This document shows, piece by piece, positions 1-7,871 of a DNA stretch of 13,374 nt. The notes beneath the pieces are model-generated. The model was not told the DNA's origin and ran no database searches. It worked only from the letters and a program-made list of their open reading frames with translations. Numbering within the stretch: position 1 is the first letter of the stretch; the number at the start of each line of letters is the position of its first letter. Origin of the DNA: an uncultured Hyphomicrobiales bacterium (GTDB lineage Bacteria > Pseudomonadota > Alphaproteobacteria > Rhizobiales > Aestuariivirgaceae); NCBI GenBank assembly GCA_903930095.1, contig CAIYXE010000535.1, positions 1 through 13,374 of the forward strand, read 5' to 3'. The position numbers were made by a program, and so were the translations under genes.

Positions 1-653
1 CTCGCTGACGGATTTCTCGAAGTTGGTCGAGGTGTTCGACCGCAACAACGTCACTTTCGTATCAGTCACAGGCTACGCCGGCGAGCACCAGCGTCTGATC
101 GACCAGATGACCTGGGACAGGGTGCATTCCATCATTCAGGAAATCCCACGCCTCCGCGCCAATAACACCCGGGCGTCGGACCCCTGCCTTGCTCAAGGGC
201 CTGCTCTACGGAGAGGACGGTGCCGCCTTCTCGCCCACCCACACCCGCAAGGGCGACCGGCTCTACCGCTACTATGTCAGCCAGACGGTCCTGAAGCACG
301 GCGCTGGCAAATGCCCGGTGGCGCGCGTGCCGGCGGCTGAAATCGAGGCCGCGATCATCAGCCAGATCCGCGGCATGCTGCGCGCGCCGGAGGTGGTCGT
401 GGCCACGTGGCGCGCCGCGCAACCAGAATGTGAGGGCTTGGCGGAGGACGACGTCCGCAAGGCGCTGGCGGCACTCGATCCGCTCTGGGCCGAACTCTTC
501 CCCGCGGAGCAGGCGCGCGTGCTCCACTTGCTGATCGAACGCGTGGACATCGGCGCTGACGGGCTGAAACTGAGGTTCAGGGACAGGGGGTTGGCGCAGA
601 TGGTGACGGAGGTCGGCATTATTACCGGCAAGAGCCGAAAGGCGGCGACATGA
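1..653 (+). pseudogene. Large serine recombinase, decayed fragment (left copy)
   Basis: This is the remnant of a large serine site-specific recombinase, cut by the window's left edge. In frame 2 from base 2 it reads SLTDFSKLVEVFDRNNVTFV, typical of the end of the resolvase catalytic domain. After SVT (codons ending at base 70) it jumps straight to GYAGEHQRLIDQ, which belongs to the later recombinase domain. The end of the catalytic domain and the start of the DNA-binding part, which I recall as roughly 140-160 residues in relatives, are missing in frame. A second lesion near bases 170-195 is one extra base relative to the right copy at 12599; it shifts the reading into frame 3. There the rest is open: LKGLLYGEDGAAFSPTHTRK, then RYYVSQTVLKHGAG, to the stop at 651-653. 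The usual zinc-ribbon Cys pair is replaced by Tyr-Gly-Glu-Asp. No function is expected. Confidence 0.85.
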
Positions 654-794
654 CAGAGCAGACCGTCACTGTCACCGTGCCATTTGCCATCCGCAAGCGC
701 GGCGGGCGGAAGCTGGTCATCACGCCGGACGGGGCCAATGTCGCCCCGCAACCTCGCCCACGGGTGGACAACACGCTGCTCAAGGCTCTTGCAC
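67..794 (+). repeat. Direct repeat, left copy (recombinase tail + partner gene)
   Basis: From CACAGGCTACGC at 67 onward this stretch aligns with 12643 onward in the same orientation. By eye it is diverged mainly at third codon positions, with only two indels: one extra base here near 180 and five extra bases in the right copy near 13155. The offset changes from 12576 to 12580 nt, exactly as those indels predict. The homology probably continues past the window's right edge. Confidence 0.8.
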
Positions 795-1021
795 GCGGCT
801 TCAGATGGCACAAAATGTTGCGGGAAGGTGATTACCAGACGCTCGAGGAAATCGCCAACGCCGAGAACATCAATTCCTCCTACGTCAGCAGGGTGCTGCG
901 GATGACGTTGCTGGCACCAGAAATTGTGGAAGCGATATTGGCAGGAAAGCAGCCGGAGGGGCTTACGATGGCGCGGGCGATGCAGCCCTTTCCGCTGGAA
1001 TGGAGACACCAGACAACGTGA
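650..1021 (+). CDS. Small HTH-containing partner protein of the serine recombinase
   Basis: The gene encodes 123 residues. Its ATG overlaps the recombinase stop codon (ATGA), so the two were translationally coupled. The N-terminal third is basic and conserved with the copy at 13230 (VTVTVPFAIRKRGGRKLVIT). Residues about 63-98 (QTLEEIANAENINSSYVSRV followed by LRMTLLAPEIVEAIL) read as a helix-turn-helix resembling the ParB/KorB or sigma-like type. The tail QPFPLEWRHQ is, from memory, typical of small proteins found directly after such recombinases. A DNA-binding accessory role in recombination or its control is inference; no characterised function is known to me. The frame is intact although the upstream recombinase is broken. 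Confidence 0.75.
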   Translation: MTEQTVTVTVPFAIRKRGGRKLVITPDGANVAPQPRPRVDNTLLKALARGFRWHKMLREGDYQTLEEIANAENINSSYVSRVLRMTLLAPEIVEAILAGKQPEGLTMARAMQPFPLEWRHQTT

Positions 1022-1111
1022 ATTTCTGAGAGCGTCGGGCGTTCATGCTGAGTCTGGAGGCCCTTTTCAAACCAGATGTGAGGTGATTCGAGGTTGTGGG
1101 AGGTGACTGCC

Positions 1112-1243
1112 ATGAGCGATGATCCACTCGTCAGCCTGCCAGCCGTGGCCAGAGGATCATCCCGTCTCAACCGGAAAAGCCCGGCAACCAGTGCCGTCAG
1201 CTACACCACGGCGAGTGACATGATCTCTCCGTTCACCTTGTGA
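1112..1243 (+). CDS. Possible 43-residue small ORF
   Basis: An ATG preceded by a good ribosome-binding site (GGGAGGTGA, about 5 nt before the start) opens a 43-residue frame, MSDDPLVSLPAVARGSSRLN and on to SDMISPFTL. It lies 90 nt after the HTH partner gene and on the same strand, and ends 23 nt before the convergent end of the catabolic operon. It could be a third small gene of the recombinase module, or the truncated start of a gene cut off when the operon arrived. I recognise no domain. The ribosome-binding site is the main support. Confidence 0.3.
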   Translation: MSDDPLVSLPAVARGSSRLNRKSPATSAVSYTTASDMISPFTL

Positions 1244-1266
1244 CTTACTCAAGCAGAGTTTCGGTA

Positions 1267-2865
1267 TCAGACCGATCGAATCATGTAAGCGGCCTTCTCG
1301 GCGATCATGATCGCAGGGCTTGCCGTGTTGCCAGAGGTGATCTGCGGCATGATGGATGCATCGATCACGCGCAGGCCGCCAACCCCATGCACCTTCAGGT
1401 CCGGACCAACGACGGCATTGTCGTCAGTCCCCATCTTGCAGGTTCCTACCGGATGAAAGATCGTCGTGGCGATGTCGCCTGCCTTCTGCAGAAGTGCCGC
1501 ATCGGTTTCGAAGCCAGGGCCCGGCAGCCATTCTTCCGGGCGATACCTCGCGAGCGCTTTCGCAGTCATGATCTTTCGGGCTTGGCGGATCGAAGCAACG
1601 GCAATGCGCCGGTCGCGCTCGGTCGACAGATAATTCAGTCTGATCTCCGGCTGCGCATGCGCATCGGGGGATACCGCATGAACATGGCCCACCGAGGTGG
1701 GTCGCAAATTACAAACCGAGACAGTTATGGCCGAAAACGGGTGAAGCGGCTCGCCCAGCCGATTGGTCGAAAGAGGCTGCACGTGATATTCAAGATCGGG
1801 CACATCGATCTCCGGTCCGGAGCGTGTAAACATCCCGAACTGACTCGGCGCCATCGACATCGGTCCTGACCGGGCAAAGAGATATTGCAGCGCGACCGCC
1901 GCCTTGCCCCATGGCCAGCGCACCATATCATTGAGTGTCCGCGCGCCATGAACCTTGAAGACAGTGCGGATCTGCAGGTGGTCCTGCAGGTTCTCACCTA
2001 CTCCCGGAAGATCATGCAGCGGCGCGATTCCCAGAGCCTGCAGGCGGGAGGCCTGGCCGATGCCGGACTGTTCAAGGATCTTGGGCGAGTTGATGGCGCC
2101 CGCCGCCAGCAGCACCTCGCGCGAAGCGTGTGCCTCGCGGGTTACATCGTCCTTCAGCCAGCGCACGCCCTTTGCGTGGCGTCCCTCCATGATAAGACCC
2201 GTCACATGCGCATGCGTCACAAGGCGCACAAGGCCGCGCTTCAATGCCGGCCGCAGGAAGGCCTTGGCCGTGTTCCAGCGCACGCCGCCTGACTGGTTCA
2301 CCTCGAAGAACCCCGAACCCTCATTGTTGCCGTCGTTGAAATCGGCACGCGGCATGATGCCGAACTCAACTGCGCCCTGCTGCACGGCCTCGAGAATGTC
2401 CCACCTCAGGCGCTGCTTCGCCACGCGCCACTCGCCACCCGCGCCATGCAATTCGCTCTCGCCGCCATGATGGGCTTCGGACTTCCTAAAGTAAGGCAGC
2501 ACATCGTCCCAACCCCAGCCGGTATTGCCCAGTTGCCGCCAGTGGTCATAGTCCGCCGCCTGGCCCCGCATGTAGATCATGCCATTGACGGAGGAGCAGC
2601 CGCCAAGGACCTTGCCGCGCGGATAGACCAGCGAGCGGCCGTTCAGACCCGGCTCGCTGGCGGTCTTCATCATCCAGTCGGTGCGGGGATTGCCGATGCA
2701 GTAAAGATAGCCGATGGGAATATGCACCCAGTGATAATTGTCGCTGCCCCCCGCCTCCAGCAGCAGCACGCGCGTCCGGCCGTCGGCGGTCAGCCGGTTG
2801 GCCAGCACGCAACCCGCCGTTCCGGCACCAATGATGATGAAGTCAAAGTCTCCGTCGAGGATCAT
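1267..2865 (-). CDS. GMC-family FAD-dependent alcohol/polyol oxidoreductase
   Basis: This 532-residue protein belongs to the glucose-methanol-choline oxidoreductases (choline dehydrogenase-like); family members oxidise an alcohol to an aldehyde or ketone with FAD. The ADP-binding fold is IIGAGTAGCVLA at residues 11-22, with the FAD-ribose acidic residue in LLLEAGG (34-40). GMC signature 1 is RGKVLGGCSSVNG (83-95) and signature 2 is GAINSPKILEQSGIG (256-270). The catalytic His471 lies in HPVGTCKMG and the second active-site residue is Asn513 in TSGNT. Length is normal and there is no signal peptide, so it is cytoplasmic. Its ATG overlaps the kinase stop by 4 nt (ATGA) and it has no clear ribosome-binding site of its own, so translation is probably coupled. 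It is the last gene of the operon. In this setting it likely oxidises the imported polyol or a side product; the substrate is unknown. Confidence 0.9.
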   Translation of the reverse strand: MILDGDFDFIIIGAGTAGCVLANRLTADGRTRVLLLEAGGSDNYHWVHIPIGYLYCIGNPRTDWMMKTASEPGLNGRSLVYPRGKVLGGCSSVNGMIYMRGQAADYDHWRQLGNTGWGWDDVLPYFRKSEAHHGGESELHGAGGEWRVAKQRLRWDILEAVQQGAVEFGIMPRADFNDGNNEGSGFFEVNQSGGVRWNTAKAFLRPALKRGLVRLVTHAHVTGLIMEGRHAKGVRWLKDDVTREAHASREVLLAAGAINSPKILEQSGIGQASRLQALGIAPLHDLPGVGENLQDHLQIRTVFKVHGARTLNDMVRWPWGKAAVALQYLFARSGPMSMAPSQFGMFTRSGPEIDVPDLEYHVQPLSTNRLGEPLHPFSAITVSVCNLRPTSVGHVHAVSPDAHAQPEIRLNYLSTERDRRIAVASIRQARKIMTAKALARYRPEEWLPGPGFETDAALLQKAGDIATTIFHPVGTCKMGTDDNAVVGPDLKVHGVGGLRVIDASIMPQITSGNTASPAIMIAEKAAYMIRSV

Positions 2866-4364
2866 TGTGCAGCACCCGCCATCTCGCGCCAGACAGGTTC
2901 CATCGCCCGCGTGATGCGGGTCCAGGTCTCGTAGCGTTTGTCGTAATGCGCCCGCATGCCGGCATCCGGCGCGAACCGGGCCCTGGCCTGCGTCATGGCG
3001 GCCACCGCCGCCTCGTAATCGGCATGGAGGCCCAGGGCGAGTGCCGCACCGATGGCAGCGCCGAGCGCACCCGTTTCAGTGGCTTCGGCGACGGTCACAT
3101 GCCGGCCCAGTCCATCCGCGAACATCTGCGGCCAATGCGCGGAGCGCGCGCCCCCGCCCGAGAGCGCCACGCGGTCGAAGCCGAGGCCAGCCTCTGCCAG
3201 CACCTCGACATGCCTGCGGTGCTCGAACATCACGCCTTCGAAGATGGCGCGGAGCAGATGCCCTTCTCCATGCCAGCCGGCGATCCCGTAGAAACCGCCG
3301 CGCTGGTGAGCGCCCATGCGGCCACCATAGAGGAAGGGATGAAAGTAAGGATCTCCAGCAGCGGGCCTTACACTGCCGACCGCCGCATTCACCGCTCCGA
3401 AGGGATCCGCATGATGGCTGCCGCGTTCGATGAATTCGCGCACATACCACTCGAGGTTCGCAGCAGACGTTGCCGAGTTCTCCATGTTGAGGAAGCGCCC
3501 GGCGCCGAACTTCGACACCATGAAGACGCGCCGGTCAGCCGCTGCCCTTGGCGCGAAAACCTGGTTGATGGACCAGCTTCCCACCACGATGGATGCATCA
3601 CCTTGCTTGACGGCACCGGAGCCCAGGGCAGAGGAGACCACATCGAAATATCCGCCGATGACCGGGGTGCCAGCGGACAACCCTGTCGCCTGGGCGGCCT
3701 CAGCCGTGACGTGCCCCGCGATGGCCGATGGTTCAATGGCAGGCGGCAGGAGCGGCAGTGCATCCTCCACCCCATAGAGTGACAAAAGCCCGGAGTCATG
3801 GGAGGCCTCGGGCAGGCACATCAGGCCCGCGCCGGTCATGTCAGAGATGTCGCTGACGCGGGCCCCGGTCAGCCGCGAGGTCAGTACGTCCTTCGCGAAC
3901 AGCAGCGTGCCGGCCTTGGCATAGATCTCGGGTCTGTGCCGCTTCAGCCAGGCCAGCAACACCGGCGTCTGCGCGGGCCACGGCCGCTGCAGCGAGATGG
4001 CCTGGATCGCATCGCCACTGGCGGCATCGATCTCGGAGGCCAGCGCGGCGGCACGTGAATCGAGAGACTGAATTCCAAGCAACGCCGCGCCGGACTTGTC
4101 AAGCAGGTAGAGACCATTGCCATGGCCCGCACAACCAACCGCCAGCACGTCAGCCGATGAGACACCCGCGCGCTGAAGACAGCCACGGATGGCAGCGCTG
4201 GCATTCTCCCAGAGCTCCGGCACGGAGCGCTCGACCATGCCAGGCAGGGGCTTGTGGGTTGCGCCATCGAGCGCATGAAGGGCCACCTGCCGTCCAGAGG
4301 TGTCGAACAGCACCGCCTTGATGACGGTGTTCCCGGCATCAAGCCCCAGCAGGTAACTAGCCAC
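2862..4364 (-). CDS. FGGY-family carbohydrate kinase, L-xylulokinase-like
   Basis: This is an ATP-dependent sugar/polyol kinase of the FGGY family, 500 residues from the GTG at 4364. The N-terminal phosphate loop is GLDAGNT (7-13). The predicted catalytic base is Asp241 in GGYFDVVSSALG, and the C-terminal FGGY region has LSGGGARSAHWPQMFAD (401-417). The FDVVSSAL and SAANLEW motifs resemble E. coli LyxK (L-xylulose / 3-keto-L-gulonate kinase) more than EryA, XylB or LsrK, by memory. The chosen GTG overlaps the aldolase stop codon (GTGGCTAG) and leaves four residues before the GLDAGNT loop (MASYLL lead-in), as in LyxK. An in-frame ATG at 4406 would add 14 residues inside the aldolase gene; neither start has a strong ribosome-binding site. 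Substrate is probably a C4-C6 ketose or polyol, unproven. Confidence 0.88.
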   Translation of the reverse strand: MASYLLGLDAGNTVIKAVLFDTSGRQVALHALDGATHKPLPGMVERSVPELWENASAAIRGCLQRAGVSSADVLAVGCAGHGNGLYLLDKSGAALLGIQSLDSRAAALASEIDAASGDAIQAISLQRPWPAQTPVLLAWLKRHRPEIYAKAGTLLFAKDVLTSRLTGARVSDISDMTGAGLMCLPEASHDSGLLSLYGVEDALPLLPPAIEPSAIAGHVTAEAAQATGLSAGTPVIGGYFDVVSSALGSGAVKQGDASIVVGSWSINQVFAPRAAADRRVFMVSKFGAGRFLNMENSATSAANLEWYVREFIERGSHHADPFGAVNAAVGSVRPAAGDPYFHPFLYGGRMGAHQRGGFYGIAGWHGEGHLLRAIFEGVMFEHRRHVEVLAEAGLGFDRVALSGGGARSAHWPQMFADGLGRHVTVAEATETGALGAAIGAALALGLHADYEAAVAAMTQARARFAPDAGMRAHYDKRYETWTRITRAMEPVWREMAGAAQ

Positions 4365-5199
4365 GATTGTAGACGTCCCATGCGGCGTCTCCGTCCGCAC
4401 CGTCATGGATCATGGCCATCAGCGCCCGCACCACCGCGCCCGGGTTTTCGTGCTGGTAGATATTGCGGCCATAGACCATGCCCTTCGCACCCTGTGCCAG
4501 CAGGGCAGCGGACTTCCTCAGCACGGTCTTCAGATCTTCCTTGCCGCCGCCGCGCACCAGAACGGGCACGCGTGCCGCTTCAACGACGCGGTGGAACTCG
4601 TTGGGGTCCGACGTCGGATCGGCCTTGATGATGTCAGCGCCCATCTCGGCCGCAAGCCGCACCAGGGTAACGATCTTCTCCGCATCGCCGTCAACCTGAT
4701 ATCCGCCACGCAGCTCGTTCGGCAGCATGACGAGTGGCTCGATCATGAGCGGCATGCCATAGCGGTGGCAGGCCGCGCGCACACGGCTGATATTCTCCAC
4801 GCACTGGCGAAACATCTCGGGCTCATCCGGCAGCATGAACAGGTTCACCACCACGCAGGCCGCATCCATCTCGAGTGCGCCGATGATCGGCTCGTCTGCG
4901 TTCTGCAGCATGGACCACATCACCCGATGGCGCGTGGCGTTGTAGGGGTTACCCATATCGAGCCGCATGACGAGGGCGGGCTTGTCCTTCTCCGGGCGCG
5001 ACTGCAGCAGATCAGCCTGTCCGTAAGCCATCTGGATGGCATCGGGCTTTGCCCTGATCAGCGCATCGACCACGCGCGGCATGTCCTCAAGGCCCACCAT
5101 GAAGGAGGATTCGTTGCACACCCCATGGTCAATGGCCACATCGAGGCAGCCTCCATTGGTGAACAGCCGGTTCATGCGTGCCTTCGGGCTGATCTTCAT
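4357..5199 (-). CDS. Class I (DhnA/LsrF-type) aldolase
   Basis: The 280-residue protein is a Schiff-base TIM-barrel aldolase of the DhnA/FbaB/LsrF group, which cleaves ketose phosphates, commonly to dihydroxyacetone phosphate plus an aldehyde. Visible features (numbering from the upstream GTG, one more than from the ATG): active-site Asp25-His26 in VAIDHGV; predicted Schiff-base Lys193 in ADIIKADPTSD; and phosphate-binding segments VLVRGGGKED (214-223) and GMVYGRNIYQ (241-250). The ATG at 5199 is preferred because GAGGAG lies 6 nt upstream; the GTG at 5202 is too close to it. That ribosome-binding site lies within the last codons of the GlpD-like gene, so translation is linked. The product set is unknown; LsrF itself is a thiolase acting on phospho-AI-2, so a non-aldolase activity is possible. 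Confidence 0.85.
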   Translation of the reverse strand: MKISPKARMNRLFTNGGCLDVAIDHGVCNESSFMVGLEDMPRVVDALIRAKPDAIQMAYGQADLLQSRPEKDKPALVMRLDMGNPYNATRHRVMWSMLQNADEPIIGALEMDAACVVVNLFMLPDEPEMFRQCVENISRVRAACHRYGMPLMIEPLVMLPNELRGGYQVDGDAEKIVTLVRLAAEMGADIIKADPTSDPNEFHRVVEAARVPVLVRGGGKEDLKTVLRKSAALLAQGAKGMVYGRNIYQHENPGAVVRALMAMIHDGADGDAAWDVYNRG

Positions 5200-5202
5200 C
5201 AC

Positions 5203-6825
5203 TCACTCCTCGAGAATAGCGGGGTTGACCCCGTGATAGTTGACAAGCTCCGCCGCAAAGCTTGATATCTCGGACCGGATCCGCGCTGCGTCCCATCCCA
5301 GTGTTCCTGCCATCGCATGTGCCGTCGCACTGATCACAGGCCCGGTCAGCTGCCCCGTGATCGCCAATGGCTGCCGGCGCTGCAGGACATCGGCAAGCCT
5401 GCGGGCCTTCTCATGCGCAATGAGGAATCGCACTTCGCCCACCGTCAGATCGCTTCCGGCAATCTTTTCCTCATCGGACGGAACCTGCGGGGCCCGGCTG
5501 CCATAAAGCTCCGAGCGGCGATCGTGGACGGCGGACTGATCACCCTTGCCGCCGCCGATCGGCAACTCCCGCGTACTGGCACGGCGCGGGATGCCCAGTT
5601 CAGCCAGAACCATATCCGTCGTCTGCTCGGCAAAGGCGCGGAAGGTCGTCCACTTGCCGCCCACCATGCAGAACTGCGGCACAGGTCCATCGAACCTGCG
5701 CGTGAAATGCTCGCGTGAGATGCGCCCAGTGAACTCCACATCCGCAACCGGCAGCGGCCTGATGCCCGAATAGCTGTAGACGATGTCCTCCGCGGAAATC
5801 GCAAGCCGCGGGAAGATCAGGCGGAGGGAGTCGAGGATGTAGTCACGCTCGTCCGCCTCGCAGCGCACCCGGCCCGCCTGTTTCACGCGGATGTCCGTGG
5901 CGCCCGCAAGCACCTTTCCCAGATAGGGGAACACGATGCAGACGCGCCCATCGGTGTTCTCGAAATAGACCATATGGCCGCGCAGGGCCTCCATCAGCGC
6001 CGGATTGTCGAGGATCAGGTGCGATCCCTTGGTGCCTGACACCAGCTTTCCCGAGGCCTTGGCACCGAGGCTTTCCGTTGTCTCGTCCAGCCAGGCCCCC
6101 GTGGCGTTGACCACAACGCGCGCGGAGATGTCCAGCCCTTCACCTGTTTCCGTGTCGGTGACGGTGAAGCCCGTCCCCCGGGGCGCGATCGTCGCGTAGT
6201 TAAGCGCCACCGCATGGCCGTTGCCGGCCTCGGCATCCAGAACGAGTTCCACTGCCAGCCGCTCGGGGTGGCTGATCCACGCATCGTGATAGACCGCGGC
6301 AAAACGCAGGCCGGGTGAAAGCTCCGGCCACCGCGCAAGGGCCTGTTTCCGGCTGAACACCCTGTGGGGCGGCAGGACGCGGCGTTTGCGCGTCAGCAGA
6401 TCATAGAGCGAAAGGCCCAGCTTGACAGGCACGATCCCGCGTGGACGGGGGCGCCCCTTCATGCCGAGAAAGCTCATCGATGTGTTGAGCAGTCCGGAGA
6501 AGACGGAGTTGACCGGCACCGCAGTGGGCAGGGGAAACACCATATGCGGCGCGTTCTTGAGAAGCGCATCGCGCTCGAACAGGCTTTCCCGCACGAGATT
6601 GAATTCGCCGTTCTCCAGATAGCGCAACCCGCCATGGATCATTCTCGACGGAGCGGCAGAACAGCCTGAACAGAAGTCCTCGCGCTCCACCAGAAGAACG
6701 CGCAGCCCCTGTAGCGCCAGGTCACGGAACGTGCCGATGCCGTTGATGCCGCCCCCGACGACAACGACGTCGAAGTCTCCGCTGTGGCGGAGCTTCTCGA
6801 TGTCCTTGGCGCGCGGGTCTGTCAT
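5203..6825 (-). CDS. GlpD/EryB-like FAD-dependent polyol-phosphate dehydrogenase
   Basis: This 540-residue flavoprotein belongs to the glycerol-3-phosphate dehydrogenase family, whose rhizobial and Brucella relative EryB oxidises erythritol phosphate. It has the FAD dinucleotide fold VVVGGGINGIG (21-31), the family motif SRMIHGGLRYLE (60-71), NATGAWLDE (240-248), SGIRPLPVAD (353-362), VGGKWTTFRAFAE (388-400), and a C-terminal alpha-helical GlpD cap. Members are usually membrane-associated and pass electrons to quinone. The ATG at 6825 is chosen because AAGGA precedes it closely. An in-frame TTG at 6882 overlapping the reductase stop would add 19 residues but has no ribosome-binding site. The likely substrate is the phosphorylated polyol made by the kinase. 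Plain glycerol-3-phosphate cannot be excluded, but the surrounding genes argue for a larger polyol. Confidence 0.88.
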   Translation of the reverse strand: MTDPRAKDIEKLRHSGDFDVVVVGGGINGIGTFRDLALQGLRVLLVEREDFCSGCSAAPSRMIHGGLRYLENGEFNLVRESLFERDALLKNAPHMVFPLPTAVPVNSVFSGLLNTSMSFLGMKGRPRPRGIVPVKLGLSLYDLLTRKRRVLPPHRVFSRKQALARWPELSPGLRFAAVYHDAWISHPERLAVELVLDAEAGNGHAVALNYATIAPRGTGFTVTDTETGEGLDISARVVVNATGAWLDETTESLGAKASGKLVSGTKGSHLILDNPALMEALRGHMVYFENTDGRVCIVFPYLGKVLAGATDIRVKQAGRVRCEADERDYILDSLRLIFPRLAISAEDIVYSYSGIRPLPVADVEFTGRISREHFTRRFDGPVPQFCMVGGKWTTFRAFAEQTTDMVLAELGIPRRASTRELPIGGGKGDQSAVHDRRSELYGSRAPQVPSDEEKIAGSDLTVGEVRFLIAHEKARRLADVLQRRQPLAITGQLTGPVISATAHAMAGTLGWDAARIRSEISSFAAELVNYHGVNPAILEE

Positions 6826-6878
6826 GGGTCCTTCATGGGCAGCCTGGCTGCGCAACGGCAATTTGGAGGAGCGCTGGT

Positions 6879-7871
6879 TCAAGAGTCGAGCGCAGTCAGA
6901 TGTTCAGAAACGGCGGCATCGATGATAGCCAATTCGGCGGAGGTGAGACGAAGGCGGCCGGCGGCTGCGTTCTCGCGCGCCTGTTCCGGATTGCGGGCGC
7001 CGCAGAGTGCGGAGGTGATGCCGGGTTGAACCAGTGTCCAGGCGATCACGACCTGCGCGGCACTTGCCCCGTGATCCTGGGCGACAAGGCGCACGACCTT
7101 CATGAGCGCCTCCACCTTGGCAAGGTTCGCCGCGGAAAATCGCGGGTTGTCCTTGCGCAGGTCATCGCCCGAAAACATCCGGCCGGGTCCGATCTTTCCC
7201 GACAGCAGCCCGAGCGCGAGCGAGGAGTAGGAAAGAACCGAAATCGAACGGCTCCGGCAGAAGGGCAAAATCTCCCGCTCGATATCCCGCTTCACCATCG
7301 AGTATTCTTCCTGCACGCCGTCAAGCTGCCCGGCAGCTGCATAGTCCGATATCTCGGAAAGTGTGCAGTTGGACGCCCCGATTGAACGGATCTTTCCCTC
7401 CGACTTCAGCTCTTCAAGAGCTGCCATCGTCTCGGAGACCGGCGTCGTGGAATCCTGCCAATGGGTGATATAGTGATCGATATGGTCCGTGCCCAGGCGG
7501 CGCAGGCTTTGCTCCACTTCATGGCGGATCGACTCCCGGCCGAGATAGCGGTGCACAGGCTTGTCCTGCTGAGAAAAGAAGTAGTTGCCCTGCTGAACAT
7601 GCCAGACCAGCCCGCACTTGGTGGCGAGCACGACCTTGTCGCGGCGGCCCTTGATGGCGCGGCCGACGATCTCTTCGGACCTGCCCATGCCATAGGCGGG
7701 CGCCGTGTCGATCAGGGTTACACCCTCATCGATGGCGGCATGAATGGCTGCGATGGCCGCCGCCTCATCCGTTCCGCCCCACATCCACCCGCCAATGGCC
7801 CATGTTCCAAGCCCCACCGCCGAGGCGATAATGCCGGAACGGCCGATCTCGCGTGTTAACATCTCGCTCAT
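6879..7871 (-). CDS. Aldo/keto reductase (AKR11/IolS-like)
   Basis: A 330-residue NAD(P)H-dependent aldo/keto reductase with a TIM-barrel fold. The catalytic tetrad is visible: Asp55 and Tyr60 in LIDTAPAYGMGRSEE, Lys85 in LATKCG, and His137 in YITHWQD. The C-terminal cofactor-binding region GARNPEQARENAAA (291-304) is present, as is the GASN motif (165-168). By eye it resembles IolS and other AKR11/Kv-beta-type proteins. Its ATG overlaps the regulator's stop codon (ATGA), so it depends on upstream translation. In the pathway it could reduce the short aldehyde released by the aldolase, or interconvert a sugar and a polyol; which one cannot be read from the sequence. An internal loop, HVQQGNYFFSQQDKPVHRYL (91-110), may shape the substrate pocket. 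Confidence 0.88.
   Translation of the reverse strand: MSEMLTREIGRSGIIASAVGLGTWAIGGWMWGGTDEAAAIAAIHAAIDEGVTLIDTAPAYGMGRSEEIVGRAIKGRRDKVVLATKCGLVWHVQQGNYFFSQQDKPVHRYLGRESIRHEVEQSLRRLGTDHIDHYITHWQDSTTPVSETMAALEELKSEGKIRSIGASNCTLSEISDYAAAGQLDGVQEEYSMVKRDIEREILPFCRSRSISVLSYSSLALGLLSGKIGPGRMFSGDDLRKDNPRFSAANLAKVEALMKVVRLVAQDHGASAAQVVIAWTLVQPGITSALCGARNPEQARENAAAGRLRLTSAELAIIDAAVSEHLTALDS

Noticed and set aside
272..1009. A 245-codon minus-strand open frame over the left recombinase and partner gene
   Set aside because: It runs antisense to two clearly recognisable plus-strand sequences and has no domain of its own; a similar antisense shadow occurs over the right copy.
1261..1275. Inverted repeat TCGGT-N5-ACCGA over the last codons of the GMC gene, considered as the operon terminator
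   Set aside because: Arms of only 5 bp, overlapping the stop codon, with no U-tract on either strand. No convincing rho-independent terminator was found at the operon end.
2865..3782. A 305-codon open frame on the plus strand, opposite the kinase
   Set aside because: No recognisable motifs; explained by codon bias of the FGGY kinase on the other strand.
4405..5265. A 286-codon open frame on the plus strand, opposite the aldolase
   Set aside because: Histidine-rich, motif-free translation; the minus-strand aldolase has active-site motifs.
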